Shown here: piece by piece, positions 55,125 through 64,000 of the stretch | Layout of the letters: the number at the start of each line of letters is the position of its first letter | Numbering within the stretch: the stretch's first letter is position 1 | Origin: Enterobacter sp. RHBSTW-00175 | GTDB lineage: Bacteria > Pseudomonadota > Gammaproteobacteria > Enterobacterales > Enterobacteriaceae | DNA: 64,000 nt | Direction of reading: 5' to 3' | Assembly: GCF_013927005.1 (NCBI RefSeq) | Contig: NZ_CP055930.1 | Span: 4,898,001 to 4,962,000, forward strand | The notes under the pieces: generated by a model | The model's input: only the letters and a program-made list of their open reading frames with translations | What the model was told of the DNA's origin: nothing | The model's database searches: none | Translations under genes and position numbers: made by a program

Positions 55125-56495
55125 ATGGATTTTGAACAGATTTCCCACTCGCTGCTTCCGCTTCTGGGAGGCAAGGACAATATTGCCAGCGCCGCGCACT
55201 GCGCCACACGCCTGCGCCTGGTGCTGGCCGATGATTCACTGGCAGATCAGCAGGCCATTGGCAAAATTGATGGTGTTAAGGGCTGTTTCCGTAACGCCGG
55301 ACAGATGCAGATTATCTTCGGCACCGGGGTGGTGAATAAAGTCTACGCCGCCTTTATCCAGGCGGCAGGGATTGGCGAGTCCAGCAAATCAGAAGCTGCC
55401 GACATTGCGGCGAAAAAACTGAATCCTTTCCAGCGCATCGCCCGCCTGCTGTCGAATATCTTTGTGCCGATCATCCCGGCTATTGTCGCCTCCGGTCTGT
55501 TGATGGGCCTTCTGGGGATGGTCAAAACTTACGGCTGGGTCGACCCGGGCAACGCTATCTACATCATGCTGGATATGTGCAGCTCGGCGGCGTTTATTAT
55601 TCTGCCGATCCTGATTGGCTTCACCGCCGCCCGCGAATTCGGCGGTAACCCCTATCTTGGTGCGACGCTTGGCGGCATTCTGACTCACCCGGCGCTCACC
55701 AACGCCTGGGGTGTGGCCGCGGGTTTCCACACCATGAACTTCTTCGGCCTTGAGATTGCCATGATTGGCTATCAGGGAACGGTGTTCCCGGTGCTGCTGG
55801 CAGTGTGGTTTATGAGCATGGTTGAGAAACAGCTGCGTCGCGTTATCCCGGATGCACTGGATCTGATCCTGACGCCGTTCCTGACGGTGATCATTTCCGG
55901 TTTTATCGCTCTGCTGATTATTGGCCCGGCCGGTCGCGCGCTCGGCGACGGTATTTCGTTAGTCCTCAGCACCCTGATTACCCATGCAGGGTGGCTGGCC
56001 GGACTGCTGTTTGGCGGTCTCTATTCGGTTATTGTTATTACCGGTATTCACCACAGCTTCCATGCCATCGAAGCCGGGCTGCTGGGCAACCCGTCCATTG
56101 GCGTCAACTTCCTGCTGCCGATTTGGGCGATGGCCAACGTCGCTCAGGGCGGAGCTTGTCTGGCGGTATGGTTTAAAACTAAAGATGCAAAAATCAAAGC
56201 CATTACCCTGCCCTCGGCGTTTTCTGCCATGCTCGGCATCACCGAAGCGGCGATTTTTGGTATTAACTTACGCTTTGTAAAACCGTTTATCGCAGCCCTG
56301 ATCGGCGGCGCGGTGGGCGGCGCGTGGGTGGTATCCATGCATGTTTACATGACCGCGGTAGGCCTGACGGCTATCCCTGGCATGGCTATCGTGCAGGCCA
56401 GCTCACTGCTGAACTACATTATCGGGATGGTTATCGCCTTTGGCGTCGCCTTTGTCGTCTCCCTGGTACTGAAATACAAAACGGACGCTGAATAA
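55125..56495 (+). CDS. scrA: Sucrose-specific PTS enzyme IIBC, ScrA
   Basis: 456 aa. IIB domain with phosphorylation site Cys26 (AAHCATRLRL), then a linker and IIC domain with about ten helices (GFTAAREFGGNPYLGATLGGILTHPAL region). No IIA domain, so phosphate must come from the glucose IIA (Crr), as in known scr systems. It imports sucrose as sucrose-6-phosphate. Start 55125 follows GAGGGT; the frame opens earlier at 55029 but without family similarity. The scrB ATG overlaps the stop by one base. Confidence 0.95.
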   Translation: MDFEQISHSLLPLLGGKDNIASAAHCATRLRLVLADDSLADQQAIGKIDGVKGCFRNAGQMQIIFGTGVVNKVYAAFIQAAGIGESSKSEAADIAAKKLNPFQRIARLLSNIFVPIIPAIVASGLLMGLLGMVKTYGWVDPGNAIYIMLDMCSSAAFIILPILIGFTAAREFGGNPYLGATLGGILTHPALTNAWGVAAGFHTMNFFGLEIAMIGYQGTVFPVLLAVWFMSMVEKQLRRVIPDALDLILTPFLTVIISGFIALLIIGPAGRALGDGISLVLSTLITHAGWLAGLLFGGLYSVIVITGIHHSFHAIEAGLLGNPSIGVNFLLPIWAMANVAQGGACLAVWFKTKDAKIKAITLPSAFSAMLGITEAAIFGINLRFVKPFIAALIGGAVGGAWVVSMHVYMTAVGLTAIPGMAIVQASSLLNYIIGMVIAFGVAFVVSLVLKYKTDAE

Positions 56496-57895
56496 TGTCA
56501 CTTCCATCACGCCAGCCTGCGATTTTGCAGGCTGTTATGCAGGGCCAGCCGCGCGCGCTGGCCGACAGCCACTATCCCCGCTGGCACCATGCGCCGGTGA
56601 CCGGGCTGATGAACGATCCCAACGGCTTTGTTGAATTTGCCGGACGTTATCACCTGTTCTATCAGTGGAACCCGCTCGCCTGCGATCATAAGTTCAAGTG
56701 CTGGGGGCACTGGAGCTCTGCCGATCTGCTGCACTGGCAACATGAGCCAATCGCACTAATGCCCGATGAAGAGTATGACCGTAACGGCTGCTACTCCGGC
56801 AGCGCAGTGGTAAACCTGGGTACCCTCACCCTGTGCTATACCGGCAACGTCAAATTTGACGACGGCAGCCGAACCGCGTGGCAGTGTCTGGCGACGGAAA
56901 ATGCCAACGGCACGTTTACTAAGCTCGGCCCGGCATTACCGCTACCGGAGGGCTATACCGGCCATGTGCGCGACCCAAAAGTCTGGCAGCATGAAGGTCG
57001 CTGGTACATGGTGCTGGGCGCACAGGATCTGCAAAAGCGCGGCAAGGTGCTGTTGTTCAGCTCCGCGAACCTGCATCAGTGGAATAATGAAGGCGAAATC
57101 GCCGGTTACGCTATCAATGGCCTGGACGACGCAGGCTATATGTGGGAGTGCCCGGACCTGTTTGCGCTTGGCGACCAGCATGTCCTGATTTGCTGCCCGC
57201 AAGGGATTACCCGCGAGAAAGAGCGCTATCTCAACACCTACCCGGCAGTGTGGATGAGCGGCGATTTCGACTACGACCGCGCTGCTTTCAAACACGGCGA
57301 ACTGCACGAGCTGGACGCCGGGTTCGAGTTCTACGCCCCACAAACCATGCAGGCCAGCGATGGCCGCCGTCTGTTAGTCGGCTGGATGGGGGTCCCCGAC
57401 GGCGAAGAAATGCTTCAGCCGACGCTGGCTAACGGTTGGATCCATCAGATGACCTGCCTGCGCGAGCTGGAGTTTATCGACGGTCAGCTCTGTCAGCGCC
57501 CGCTGCGCGAACTCACTGCCCTGCGTGGCGAAGCACGCGGCTGGCAGGACAGCGCCCTGCCGCTGGAGCCGATGGAAATATCCCTGGAAACCGCCCGTGA
57601 CGATGCGTTACACATCGATTTTGGTGGCGCGTTAACCCTCGAGCGCGATGCCAGCGGTATCCGTCTGGCGCGACGCAGCCTCGCCAGTGATGAAACCCAC
57701 TATCGCTACTGGCGCGGCGAAGTTCGCTCGCTGCGGATTTTTATCGACCAGTCGAGCGTAGAAATCTTCATCAACGACGGTGAAGGCGTCATGAGCAGCC
57801 GGTATTTCCCGGACTATCCGGCGCAGCTAATGTTCTCCGGCATCACACCTGAAGCATTCTGCTACTGGCCGCTGCGACGATGCATGGTAGAATAA
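56495..57895 (+). CDS. scrB: Sucrose-6-phosphate hydrolase ScrB
   Basis: 466-aa GH32 invertase that splits sucrose-6-phosphate into glucose-6-phosphate and fructose. Nucleophile Asp41 in MNDPNGF, the RDP motif (GHVRDPKVW) and acid/base Glu in MWECPDLF (about residue 215) are all present; a C-terminal beta-sandwich follows. Coupled to scrA. Confidence 0.96.
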   Translation: MSLPSRQPAILQAVMQGQPRALADSHYPRWHHAPVTGLMNDPNGFVEFAGRYHLFYQWNPLACDHKFKCWGHWSSADLLHWQHEPIALMPDEEYDRNGCYSGSAVVNLGTLTLCYTGNVKFDDGSRTAWQCLATENANGTFTKLGPALPLPEGYTGHVRDPKVWQHEGRWYMVLGAQDLQKRGKVLLFSSANLHQWNNEGEIAGYAINGLDDAGYMWECPDLFALGDQHVLICCPQGITREKERYLNTYPAVWMSGDFDYDRAAFKHGELHELDAGFEFYAPQTMQASDGRRLLVGWMGVPDGEEMLQPTLANGWIHQMTCLRELEFIDGQLCQRPLRELTALRGEARGWQDSALPLEPMEISLETARDDALHIDFGGALTLERDASGIRLARRSLASDETHYRYWRGEVRSLRIFIDQSSVEIFINDGEGVMSSRYFPDYPAQLMFSGITPEAFCYWPLRRCMVE

Positions 57896-57925
57896 GCGTT
57901 TTGCTTTCAGGCTCATGGCGTCGTA

Positions 57926-58930
57926 ATGAAAACCAAACGCGTAACCATTAAAGATATCGCCGAACTGGCTGGCGTTTCCAAAGCAACCGCCAGCCTGGTG
58001 ATGAGCGGGCGTGGCAAGGAGCTGCGCGTGGCGCAGGAAACTCGCGAGCGTGTGCAGGCGATTGCCCGCGAGCATCATTATCAGCCGAGCATTCATGCCC
58101 GCTCGTTACGTGATAACCGCAGCCACACCATTGGGCTGGTGGTGCCGGAGATCACCAACTACGGTTTTGCGGTCTTTTCCCACGAGCTTGAGACGCTGTG
58201 CCGCGAGGCAGGCGTTCAGCTGCTTATCTCCTGTACTGATGAAAATCCCGCTCAGGAGAGCATGGTGGTGAACAATATGATTGCCCGTCAGGTTGACGGG
58301 CTGATCGTCGCCTCCTGTATGCATAATGACGCCGATTATCTGAAGCTCAGCAACCAGCTGCCGGTGGTTCTGTTTGACCGCTGCCCCAATGAAAGCGCCC
58401 TGCCACTGGTCATGACCGATTCGATTACCCCGACAGCAGATCTGATTTCCCGTATCGCACCTCAGCATAGTGATGAATTCTGGTTTTTAGGTGGCCAGCC
58501 GCGGCTATCGCCGTCACGCGACCGACTGGCGGGCTTTACGCAGGGTCTGGCCCAGGCGGGTATCGAACTGCGCCCGGAATGGGTGATCAACGGCAACTAT
58601 CATCCCAGCTCCGGCTACGAGATGTTCGCCGCCCTTTGCGCCCGTCTCGGTCGGCCGCCAAAGGCGCTGTTTACCGCTGCCTGCGGACTACTGGAAGGGG
58701 TGCTGCGCTATATGAGTCAGCACAATTTGCTCGATTCCGATATCCATCTGGCGAGCTTTGACGATCACTATCTCTACGATTCGCTGTCGCTGCGTATTGA
58801 TACCGTGCAGCAGGACAACCGTCAGTTGGCCTGGCACTGCTACGACCTGATAAGCCAGCTGATTGATGGCAATACGCCCGAGCCGCTTCAGCGCTACCTG
58901 CCTGCGACACTGCAAATCCGCCATCGGTGA
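57926..58930 (+). CDS. scrR: Sucrose operon repressor ScrR
   Basis: 334-aa LacI-family repressor. HTH is at the N-terminus ([21 protein letters not shown]) followed by the hinge and a sugar-binding core ([21 protein letters not shown]). It binds the three CTAAACCGGTTTAG-like sites, released by fructose or fructose-1-phosphate in studied systems. 30 bp after scrB, last gene of the regulon; it can be read from the scrY promoter. Confidence 0.95.
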   Translation: MKTKRVTIKDIAELAGVSKATASLVMSGRGKELRVAQETRERVQAIAREHHYQPSIHARSLRDNRSHTIGLVVPEITNYGFAVFSHELETLCREAGVQLLISCTDENPAQESMVVNNMIARQVDGLIVASCMHNDADYLKLSNQLPVVLFDRCPNESALPLVMTDSITPTADLISRIAPQHSDEFWFLGGQPRLSPSRDRLAGFTQGLAQAGIELRPEWVINGNYHPSSGYEMFAALCARLGRPPKALFTAACGLLEGVLRYMSQHNLLDSDIHLASFDDHYLYDSLSLRIDTVQQDNRQLAWHCYDLISQLIDGNTPEPLQRYLPATLQIRHR

Positions 58931-59544
58931 TTGCCAAACGTTTTTAAATCAAGGGTTCTGTTGAGATTCATAAAATAAAAATGCGGCCAGTCAAGCGGTA
59001 ACCCTGGCGGGTGAAGCAGTCGTTATTCAAAGGTTATCTCGAGTCAGGCATTTACCAATTGCCCATTAAAGGCTCTGAATCGCCACGGGTTTAACAGACA
59101 CCTCAGAGTCATTTTGGCTTTGGTCACCTGCCTTCAGTTTTCCTGCGTATACAAAGTTATCAAGCAGGGATATAGGGCTAGTCGCCGATTTTAACCGCAA
59201 TGAAATCAACTATTCAGAAAGCGGCCCGGCAAGCAGAGTAAGCTGGCACTGATCTCCATGGTAATTTCAGAAGTCTCCTTCGATTCCGCGGAGTGGTGCT
59301 CAAGTTTAAATTGATGCTAACCAATAGTCTTATAATAGTGATTATAATGTAATTAATTAGCTTTACTCCTCTCTTGCTGAACTGACGAAATTGACACAGA
59401 ACAATATCCAGGCAGATCCTCCCCATTTTAAATGTATACAAACTGCAAATGCAGACCAGAAAGCCTACGATGTTTCGACTCCTGAACGGGTAATAGCCCG
59501 GTCTTACTCATTTAACCGAAAGTGCTCAACCGCGAGATAAAGTG
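58931..59544. other. 614-bp gene-poor stretch after scrR
   Basis: No convincing gene on either strand; ORF fragments here (for example 59214-59441 minus) lack start context. Around 59077-59115 the run TGAATCGCCACGGGTTTAAC followed by AGACACCTCAGAG looks like the terminal repeat of an IS3-family element, but no transposase remains. The rest is moderately AT-rich. Looks like a decayed junction between the scr regulon and the following small genes. Confidence 0.45.
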
Positions 59545-59823
59545 ATGATGTATTGCATTGAAGAGATTTGGAACAAAACCACCGAAACAGCCGCAGAGCT
59601 GGTAGAAGACGTTATGGCAGGCGCAGCCAGTGCTGGGGTACCTGTAGCGGCGGTAGCCCTCGCGGGTGAAACGGGCGTATCTGCTGTGGGGATGACTACT
59701 GGACTCGCCGCCCTGGGTTGTGGCTCGATGCTGGCTGGAGTAGCCGTTGTCGGCGGTCTGGGCGTTGTTTCGTATCTGGGTGTGAAATATGCGTTCAACG
59801 CCCTCAACAAAGAGAGCGAATAA
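59545..59823 (+). CDS. Small glycine/alanine-rich membrane protein, unknown
   Basis: About 92 aa. A short amphipathic N-terminus (YCIEEIWNKTTETAAELVED) is followed by about 55 residues of Gly/Ala/Val with GxxxG-like repeats (VMAGAASAGVPVAAVALAGE, GLAALGCGSMLAGVAVVGGL) and a polar KYAFNALNKESE tail. This suits one or two packed membrane helices, and resembles glycine-zipper or bacteriocin-like proteins, but I recognise no family. Three starts (GTG 59542, ATG 59545, ATG 59548) are possible and none has a strong ribosome site. 50 bp upstream of a small lipoprotein gene. Confidence 0.6.
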   Translation: MMYCIEEIWNKTTETAAELVEDVMAGAASAGVPVAAVALAGETGVSAVGMTTGLAALGCGSMLAGVAVVGGLGVVSYLGVKYAFNALNKESE

Positions 59824-59872
59824 AGCAAGTCACGCTTGAATAACGATACCAACAAAACTGTCTGAGAAATTA

Positions 59873-60115
59873 ATGATGAATGCACCAAATAAACTGCTGG
59901 CACTAGCAGGTACACTGCTGCTTGCGGCCTGTTCAACTTCGCAGGAAATCAAACGTCCTGACGGCTCCAGTGAATACGATATTCAGTGCGGAGCGGCAAC
60001 CGGCTGGGATATTTGCTACTCAAAAGCCAATGAGGTTTGCCCTGGCGGATACCAGGACTTATCTAAAGACGGTGGATTTAACCGTAAAGAGTTGCATATT
60101 CTGTGCAAGCGATAG
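59873..60115 (+). CDS. Small Cys-rich lipoprotein, unknown function
   Basis: 80 aa with a lipoprotein signal (LLALAGTLLLAAC, lipobox Cys20) and then four further cysteines (IQCGAATGWDICYSKANEVC, LHILC), likely forming two disulphides in the periplasm. ATG 59873 and 59876 are adjacent options. Position after the glycine-rich protein suggests an operon, with a hairpin at 60173-60194 as terminator. I know no reaction or partner. Possibly a protective or structural envelope protein. Confidence 0.7.
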   Translation: MMNAPNKLLALAGTLLLAACSTSQEIKRPDGSSEYDIQCGAATGWDICYSKANEVCPGGYQDLSKDGGFNRKELHILCKR

Positions 60116-60172
60116 CATGTCTGCTTATTTCACAGTCTCCAGTCTATTCGAAAGCGGTGAATGCCATTCAGC

Positions 60173-60194
60173 AAGCCGGGCGTATACCCGGCTT
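60173..60194. terminator. Hairpin between lipoprotein and transporter genes
   Basis: Stem AAGCCGGG / CCCGGCTT with a 6-base loop, between convergent genes (lipoprotein and 2HCT transporter). Short T-run on the plus strand only. Confidence 0.6.
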
Positions 60195-60207
60195 ACCTTC
60201 GTCAGCA

Positions 60208-61533
60208 CTACATTATCCATCCCAGCAGCAGCGTGGCGAAAATCACCGTCGATGCGCCGCCAATACGGGTGGCAATCTGCGCGAACGGCATAAGCGACAT
60301 ACGGTTAGAGGCGGACAAAATCGCCACATCCCCTGTTCCGCCCAGGCCGCTGTGACAGCAGGTCACAATTGCCGCTTCAACCGGGTACATGTTCAGCCGA
60401 GAAGCAATAAAATACCCGCTTAACGCCATCGTAATCACAATCGAGCCGCAAACGACCACGTATCCCACAGAAAAGACCGACACCACGCTTTCCAGTGGTA
60501 CATACAACATGCCCAGGCCAATCATCAGCGGCCACACCAGCGCTGCGGACACAAACTTATAGCAACTGTGCGCCCCCTGCTCCATTGAGTCCGGGATCAG
60601 CCGGAAGTACTTGCACAGCACGGCAATCAGGATCATCAGCACCGGGCCTGGGATATGCACCAGCTTTTCAAACAATCCCCCCACAATGAAGAACGCGCAC
60701 ACCATCAGCAGGCCGCCGCCCATCAGGTGAAAATCGGTCGGCTGCACATGCTGTGCGCCAGCGAACAGGTTATCCTCGCTTTTGCCACGGGTTAACATGC
60801 CATTCCCTGAAAGTGAGGGCCGTTTCGCCCCCAGGCGCGCAAAGACGCCAGCGCAGATAATCGCGAAGATATTCCCCACCACCGCGGCCGGTGCCAGCTG
60901 CGCCACATAGACGTCCGGTGTTTGCCCCAGTATTGCTGAATACGCCAGCGACAGCGGTAAAATCCCCTCGCCAATCCCGCCCCCGATAATCGGAACGATA
61001 ATGAAAAAGAACGTGTGATACGGCGTAAAGCCGAACAGTGAACCGACGATTAACCCGCTCAGCACGGCCATCAGCGTGCCGACCACCAGCGGAACAAACA
61101 TGCGGATCATCCCCTGGATCAGCAGAATGCGGTTCATCCCCAGAATGCTACCCACCACCAGACAGGCGATAACAAAATAGAGCAGGTTCGCCTCTTTCAT
61201 CAGCAGGTGAACGGTATCAAGCGTATGTTTCTGGAACACCCCGAAATAAACCAGTATCGATGGCACCATCAGGCACAGGATCGCCGGGCCACCGATATCT
61301 TTCAGAACCGGGATTTGTCGGCCAATTTTGGCAAACGCAAAACCGAGCGTCATGATCACCGCCAGCCCGCCAATCATATTTTTCGGCAGCAGACCCGCCC
61401 ACGCGGAAATGGCCACGATAGAGGCAATGCCCACAAACAAGATCAACGGCACAGCCCCAACCTCGGCATTGTTCAGGCTGAAGGTAAAACGGGGTGATGC
61501 CGCTGGAGAAGGATGTACAGGATTATCTTTCAT
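60208..61533 (-). CDS. 2-hydroxycarboxylate transporter (CitS/MleP family)
   Basis: 441-aa inner-membrane protein with about 11 helices and the two re-entrant-loop signatures of the 2HCT family: GGGIGEG in the first half and GLGGTGD in the second. Members import malate, citrate or lactate, coupled to Na+ or H+, or exchange malate for lactate. Because the divergent genes encode an AEC transporter and an NAD-malic enzyme, malate is the likely substrate; citrate is possible. No citrate lyase genes are in the window. Confidence 0.9.
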   Translation of the reverse strand: MKDNPVHPSPAASPRFTFSLNNAEVGAVPLILFVGIASIVAISAWAGLLPKNMIGGLAVIMTLGFAFAKIGRQIPVLKDIGGPAILCLMVPSILVYFGVFQKHTLDTVHLLMKEANLLYFVIACLVVGSILGMNRILLIQGMIRMFVPLVVGTLMAVLSGLIVGSLFGFTPYHTFFFIIVPIIGGGIGEGILPLSLAYSAILGQTPDVYVAQLAPAAVVGNIFAIICAGVFARLGAKRPSLSGNGMLTRGKSEDNLFAGAQHVQPTDFHLMGGGLLMVCAFFIVGGLFEKLVHIPGPVLMILIAVLCKYFRLIPDSMEQGAHSCYKFVSAALVWPLMIGLGMLYVPLESVVSVFSVGYVVVCGSIVITMALSGYFIASRLNMYPVEAAIVTCCHSGLGGTGDVAILSASNRMSLMPFAQIATRIGGASTVIFATLLLGWIM

Positions 61534-61985
61534 ATAATCACCTGATTAGTCAGTTCGGGTAAACAGAGAAAAAAGAATAACTTGGTGTTATTCATGAGAT
61601 TTAAAACGTTCTAAAAAGAAAAATAAAATTCAATAAGGCCATTTGTAAAACTGGCTTAGGGTGAAAATATCATGGTCAAATTCAGTAAGACAGACCACTC
61701 ATCAACATGGTTGATGGAAATGTGAGCAGCACGATAATTCCATTTTAAATAACTTAAATCATCATTATGTAACTAAAGTTACTGGCAATTCTGTTTTTTA
61801 TAAATTACTGCATTTTTCTTGTCATTCATCAATATATGAATACATGAAGCCTTATCAAACTAAAACAACCATTTTGAAATTAATAAAACCAGATAGAGTG
61901 TGACCGTTATCACTCCTGCCCTGTTTGCTAACCGCTAGATTAGCGCATCAACAAAACCCATAAAATGTACTCGACAGGATATCTT
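61534..61985. promoter_or_regulatory. Divergent promoter region of the malate locus
   Basis: 452-bp AT-rich spacer between the divergent 2HCT and AEC genes. Besides the CRP-like site at 61899 it holds a dyad GTAAC-TAAA-GTTAC (61769-61782), a possible regulator site. Nothing coding was seen. Confidence 0.55.
61899..61914. promoter_or_regulatory. CRP-binding site
   Basis: TGTGACCGTTATCACT has both half-sites of the CRP consensus (TGTGA-N6-TCACA) with one mismatch, 72 bp before the AEC start. This suggests glucose repression of the AEC/malic enzyme genes. Confidence 0.75.
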
Positions 61986-62933
61986 ATGCCCTCATTATTA
62001 TTACAGTCCCTGTTTCCACTCGTCTTTATTATGCTATTAGGGTGGTTAAGCGGAAAACTCGGTTATACCCGGCGTGAAGATGCAAACGTTCTGGCAACGG
62101 TAGTCATCCGCTTCGCCCTTCCTTTTCATCTTTTTATTGGTGCATTAAATACTGACCCCAATAAAATTAAGAACCTGACATTTATGGCCGTACTGGTTGT
62201 TGGTCTGATGGGGTCTTATTTACTGACGCTATTTATTTCACGCTTTGTTTTCCGTCATGATATTAAAACCAGCGCCATTCAGTCACTGGTGTGCGCCTTC
62301 CCGGATATGGCCTATTTTGGTGCCCCAGTTCTGGCGGTATTGATTGGCCCGGAAGGATTTATCGGCGTCCTGATCGGTAACATCATTACCAGCGTCATTA
62401 TGATTCCATTGACTATCGTATTGATTCGCATGGGAGATAAGAGTGGTGATGAGAGCCTCAACGCGCTGCATCCGGGTGCGATGGTGCTGCAAAACCTGAT
62501 CAAAGCAGCCCGCAACCCCATCGTCTGGATCCCAGTTTCGGGCGTGTTGTTAAGCCTGGCCGGTGTGCAAATTCCGCATATTCTCAGTATGCCGATTGAA
62601 ATGGTTGGCAAAGTGTCTGGCGGGCTTTCTCTGTTTGCCCTTGGGCTGCTTTTCTACGGTGAACGTCCAAGACTTAACGTGCAGACATTTACCAACATCA
62701 GCATTAAAAATCTTATTCAGCCAGCAATGATGGCAGCCGCCGGCCTGGCATTTGGGCTCAGCCATACGTTATTGCAGCAGGTTGTTATTATTGGCGCAAC
62801 CCCTTCCGCCATTGCCGCAGGAATGTTTGCGCTGCGCAGCGACACCTATATTGATACGGCCTCATCATCGATTTTGATTGGTACTGCCGTGGGTGTGCTG
62901 ACTGAAGGCATTATGATTTATTTAATTTCTTAA
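61986..62933 (+). CDS. AEC-family transporter (auxin efflux/malonate-type)
   Basis: 315 aa with about ten helices. The AEC pattern is evident: an N-terminal PLVFIMLLGWLSGKLGY-type helix, then VIRFALPFHLF, and C-terminal VIIGATPSAIAAGMFALRS. Members carry organic anions such as malonate or malate. Starts at 61986, with ACAGGA ahead; the ATG at 61965 is less likely. 34 bp before the malic enzyme gene, so co-transcribed. Direction (uptake or export) cannot be told. Confidence 0.87.
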   Translation: MPSLLLQSLFPLVFIMLLGWLSGKLGYTRREDANVLATVVIRFALPFHLFIGALNTDPNKIKNLTFMAVLVVGLMGSYLLTLFISRFVFRHDIKTSAIQSLVCAFPDMAYFGAPVLAVLIGPEGFIGVLIGNIITSVIMIPLTIVLIRMGDKSGDESLNALHPGAMVLQNLIKAARNPIVWIPVSGVLLSLAGVQIPHILSMPIEMVGKVSGGLSLFALGLLFYGERPRLNVQTFTNISIKNLIQPAMMAAAGLAFGLSHTLLQQVVIIGATPSAIAAGMFALRSDTYIDTASSSILIGTAVGVLTEGIMIYLIS

Positions 62934-62967
62934 TCTGTTTTAATTCAAATTCGCTCAGGAGTTACCC

Positions 62968-64000
62968 ATGTCTCGCAAAGAAGTGCTTTATACACCGTAT
63001 AACGGAGCTGTTTTGCTGGAAAACCCACTGTTAAACAAGGGGCTGGCATTTATTAAAGAAGAACGTGACAATTTTAATTTGCACGGCTTATTACCTCACA
63101 ATGTAGAAACTATCGAAGAACAGACCGAACGCGCCTGGGTGCAATTCTGTCATTTCAAGAGTGATATTTCCCGCCACGTGTATCTGAGAAATATCCAGGA
63201 CACTAACGAGACATTATTTTACAACCTGTTACGCTCGCACCTTAAAGAAACCTTACCCATTATCTATACGCCAACCGTAGGTGAAGCGTGCGAACACTTC
63301 TCTACCATTTATCGCCGTGCGCGTGGTTTATTTATTTCATGGCCTAACCGCCACCGTATTGACGAGATGCTCCAGAGTTTTTCCCGCAATGATATCCGCG
63401 TCATTGTGGTCACCGATGGCGAACGTATCCTGGGGCTTGGGGATCAGGGGATCGGCGGTATGGGGATCCCGATTGGTAAGCTGTCGTTGTATACCGCCTG
63501 TGGCGGTGTGCACCCGGCCTCTACGTTACCGATTATGCTGGATGTTGGTACCAACAATCAGCAGCACCTGGACGACCCGATGTATATGGGCTGGCGTCAC
63601 CCACGTATCAGCGATGACCAATACGCCGAGTTTATGGACATGTTTATCAACACCGTTAAAGCGCGCTGGCCGGATGTTCTGCTCCAGTTCGAAGATTTTG
63701 CGCAAAAGAACGCGACCAAACTGCTCCAGCGCTATCGTGACCAGCTTTGCTGTTTCAATGACGACATTCAGGGCACGGCGGCAGTCACCTCCGGCACGCT
63801 GATTGCCGCCGCTCACGCTGCGGGAACTCGCATTCGCGACCAGCGTGTCGTCTTTTTAGGCAGCGGCTCGGCGGGATGTGGCATCGCGGAAAAAATCGTG
63901 GCGCTGATGGTGGAAGACGGACTGACCGAGGCGGAAGCCCGCAGCAGGATCTTCATGGTCGATCGCTTTGGTCTGTTGACGGATGACATGACCAACCTGC
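62968..64000 (+). CDS. NAD-dependent malic enzyme, 3' end outside window
   Basis: Starts at ATG 62968 (TCAGGAG ahead) and is open to the window's end, 344 residues, of a normal length near 565. Converts malate to pyruvate plus CO2, or possibly lactate if malolactic type. Malic enzyme signatures present: YTPTVGEAC near residue 98, [48 protein letters not shown] and the NAD fold start [15 protein letters not shown]. Its N-terminus and many residues differ from E. coli MaeA, so I regard it as a paralogue dedicated to this locus. Confidence 0.93.
   Translation, partial: MSRKEVLYTPYNGAVLLENPLLNKGLAFIKEERDNFNLHGLLPHNVETIEEQTERAWVQFCHFKSDISRHVYLRNIQDTNETLFYNLLRSHLKETLPIIYTPTVGEACEHFSTIYRRARGLFISWPNRHRIDEMLQSFSRNDIRVIVVTDGERILGLGDQGIGGMGIPIGKLSLYTACGGVHPASTLPIMLDVGTNNQQHLDDPMYMGWRHPRISDDQYAEFMDMFINTVKARWPDVLLQFEDFAQKNATKLLQRYRDQLCCFNDDIQGTAAVTSGTLIAAAHAAGTRIRDQRVVFLGSGSAGCGIAEKIVALMVEDGLTEAEARSRIFMVDRFGLLTDDMTNL

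Noticed and set aside
59214..59441. 75-aa minus-strand ORF in the stretch after scrR
   Set aside because: No ribosome site, odd composition, no family pattern.

Overview
The window is chromosomal DNA from a member of the Enterobacteriaceae, most like Enterobacter or a close relative (Lelliottia, Leclercia, Klebsiella group). The basis is moderately high GC, ORFs very similar to E. coli/Salmonella AdhP, AraJ, SmvA, NarUZYWV, NhoA, OmpD and ScrKYABR, and partial gene order shared with the Salmonella adhP - yddG - ompD - smvA - narU - narZYWV - nhoA segment. I recognised families by reading the sequence; no database search was run. No rRNA, tRNA or CRISPR array was seen.

Layout. 1-3.5 kb: the 3' part of an ABC-F ATPase, an exported inorganic pyrophosphatase with a three-repeat Pho-box-like site in front of it, and adhP. 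3.6-10.8 kb: a tight operon for a peptide/nickel-type ABC importer plus a luciferase-like monooxygenase and a CMD/alkylhydroperoxidase fusion. 10.8-14.5 kb: araJ-like exporter, PPK2 polyphosphate kinase, a ccdAB-type toxin-antitoxin pair with an unusual antitoxin, a complete 768-bp IS1 without target duplication, and the 3' remnant of yddG that IS1 abuts. 15-16.8 kb: OmpD-type porin and a GFA-family protein. 16.7-24.3 kb: a LysR regulator divergent from a Liv-type ABC importer whose last two genes look like an aminothiazoline-carboxylate hydrolase and an N-carbamoyl-amino-acid amidohydrolase, a likely uptake-and-conversion route to L-cysteine. 24.3-28.5 kb: a second Kup-type K+ transporter and the smvA/smvR biocide efflux pair with two operator-like palindromes. 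28.7-36.8 kb: narU-narZYWV, nitrate transport and nitrate reductase Z. 36.9-41.9 kb: nhoA, an iron-type ABC importer, and a flavin reductase.

42-49 kb is the most accessory-looking part: a probable orphan Tae2-type peptidoglycan amidase with a lipoprotein-like immunity partner, a second EF-G gene divergent from an ArsR-family regulator with a palindrome in the shared promoter, a truncated GNAT gene, and a small-molecule cluster (XRE-cupin regulator, B3/4-domain protein, DapA-like aldolase, PhzF). 49-52 kb: a DUF1471 stress peptide, a divergent VIT/CDF metal transporter pair and a cytochrome b561-like protein. 52.3-58.9 kb: the complete sucrose regulon scrK-scrYAB-scrR with three ScrR operators. 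59-60.1 kb: a gene-poor stretch, then a glycine-zipper-rich small membrane protein and a small lipoprotein. 60.2-64 kb: a 2-hydroxycarboxylate transporter divergent from an AEC transporter and an NAD-malic enzyme running off the window, probably a malate uptake and decarboxylation locus with a CRP site.

The strongest candidates for under-described biology are the cysteine-yielding thiazoline operon, the ArsR-controlled EF-G paralogue, the Tae2-like effector/immunity pair, the CcdA-like antitoxin without a recognisable DNA-binding half, and the putative Pho-regulated periplasmic pyrophosphatase.
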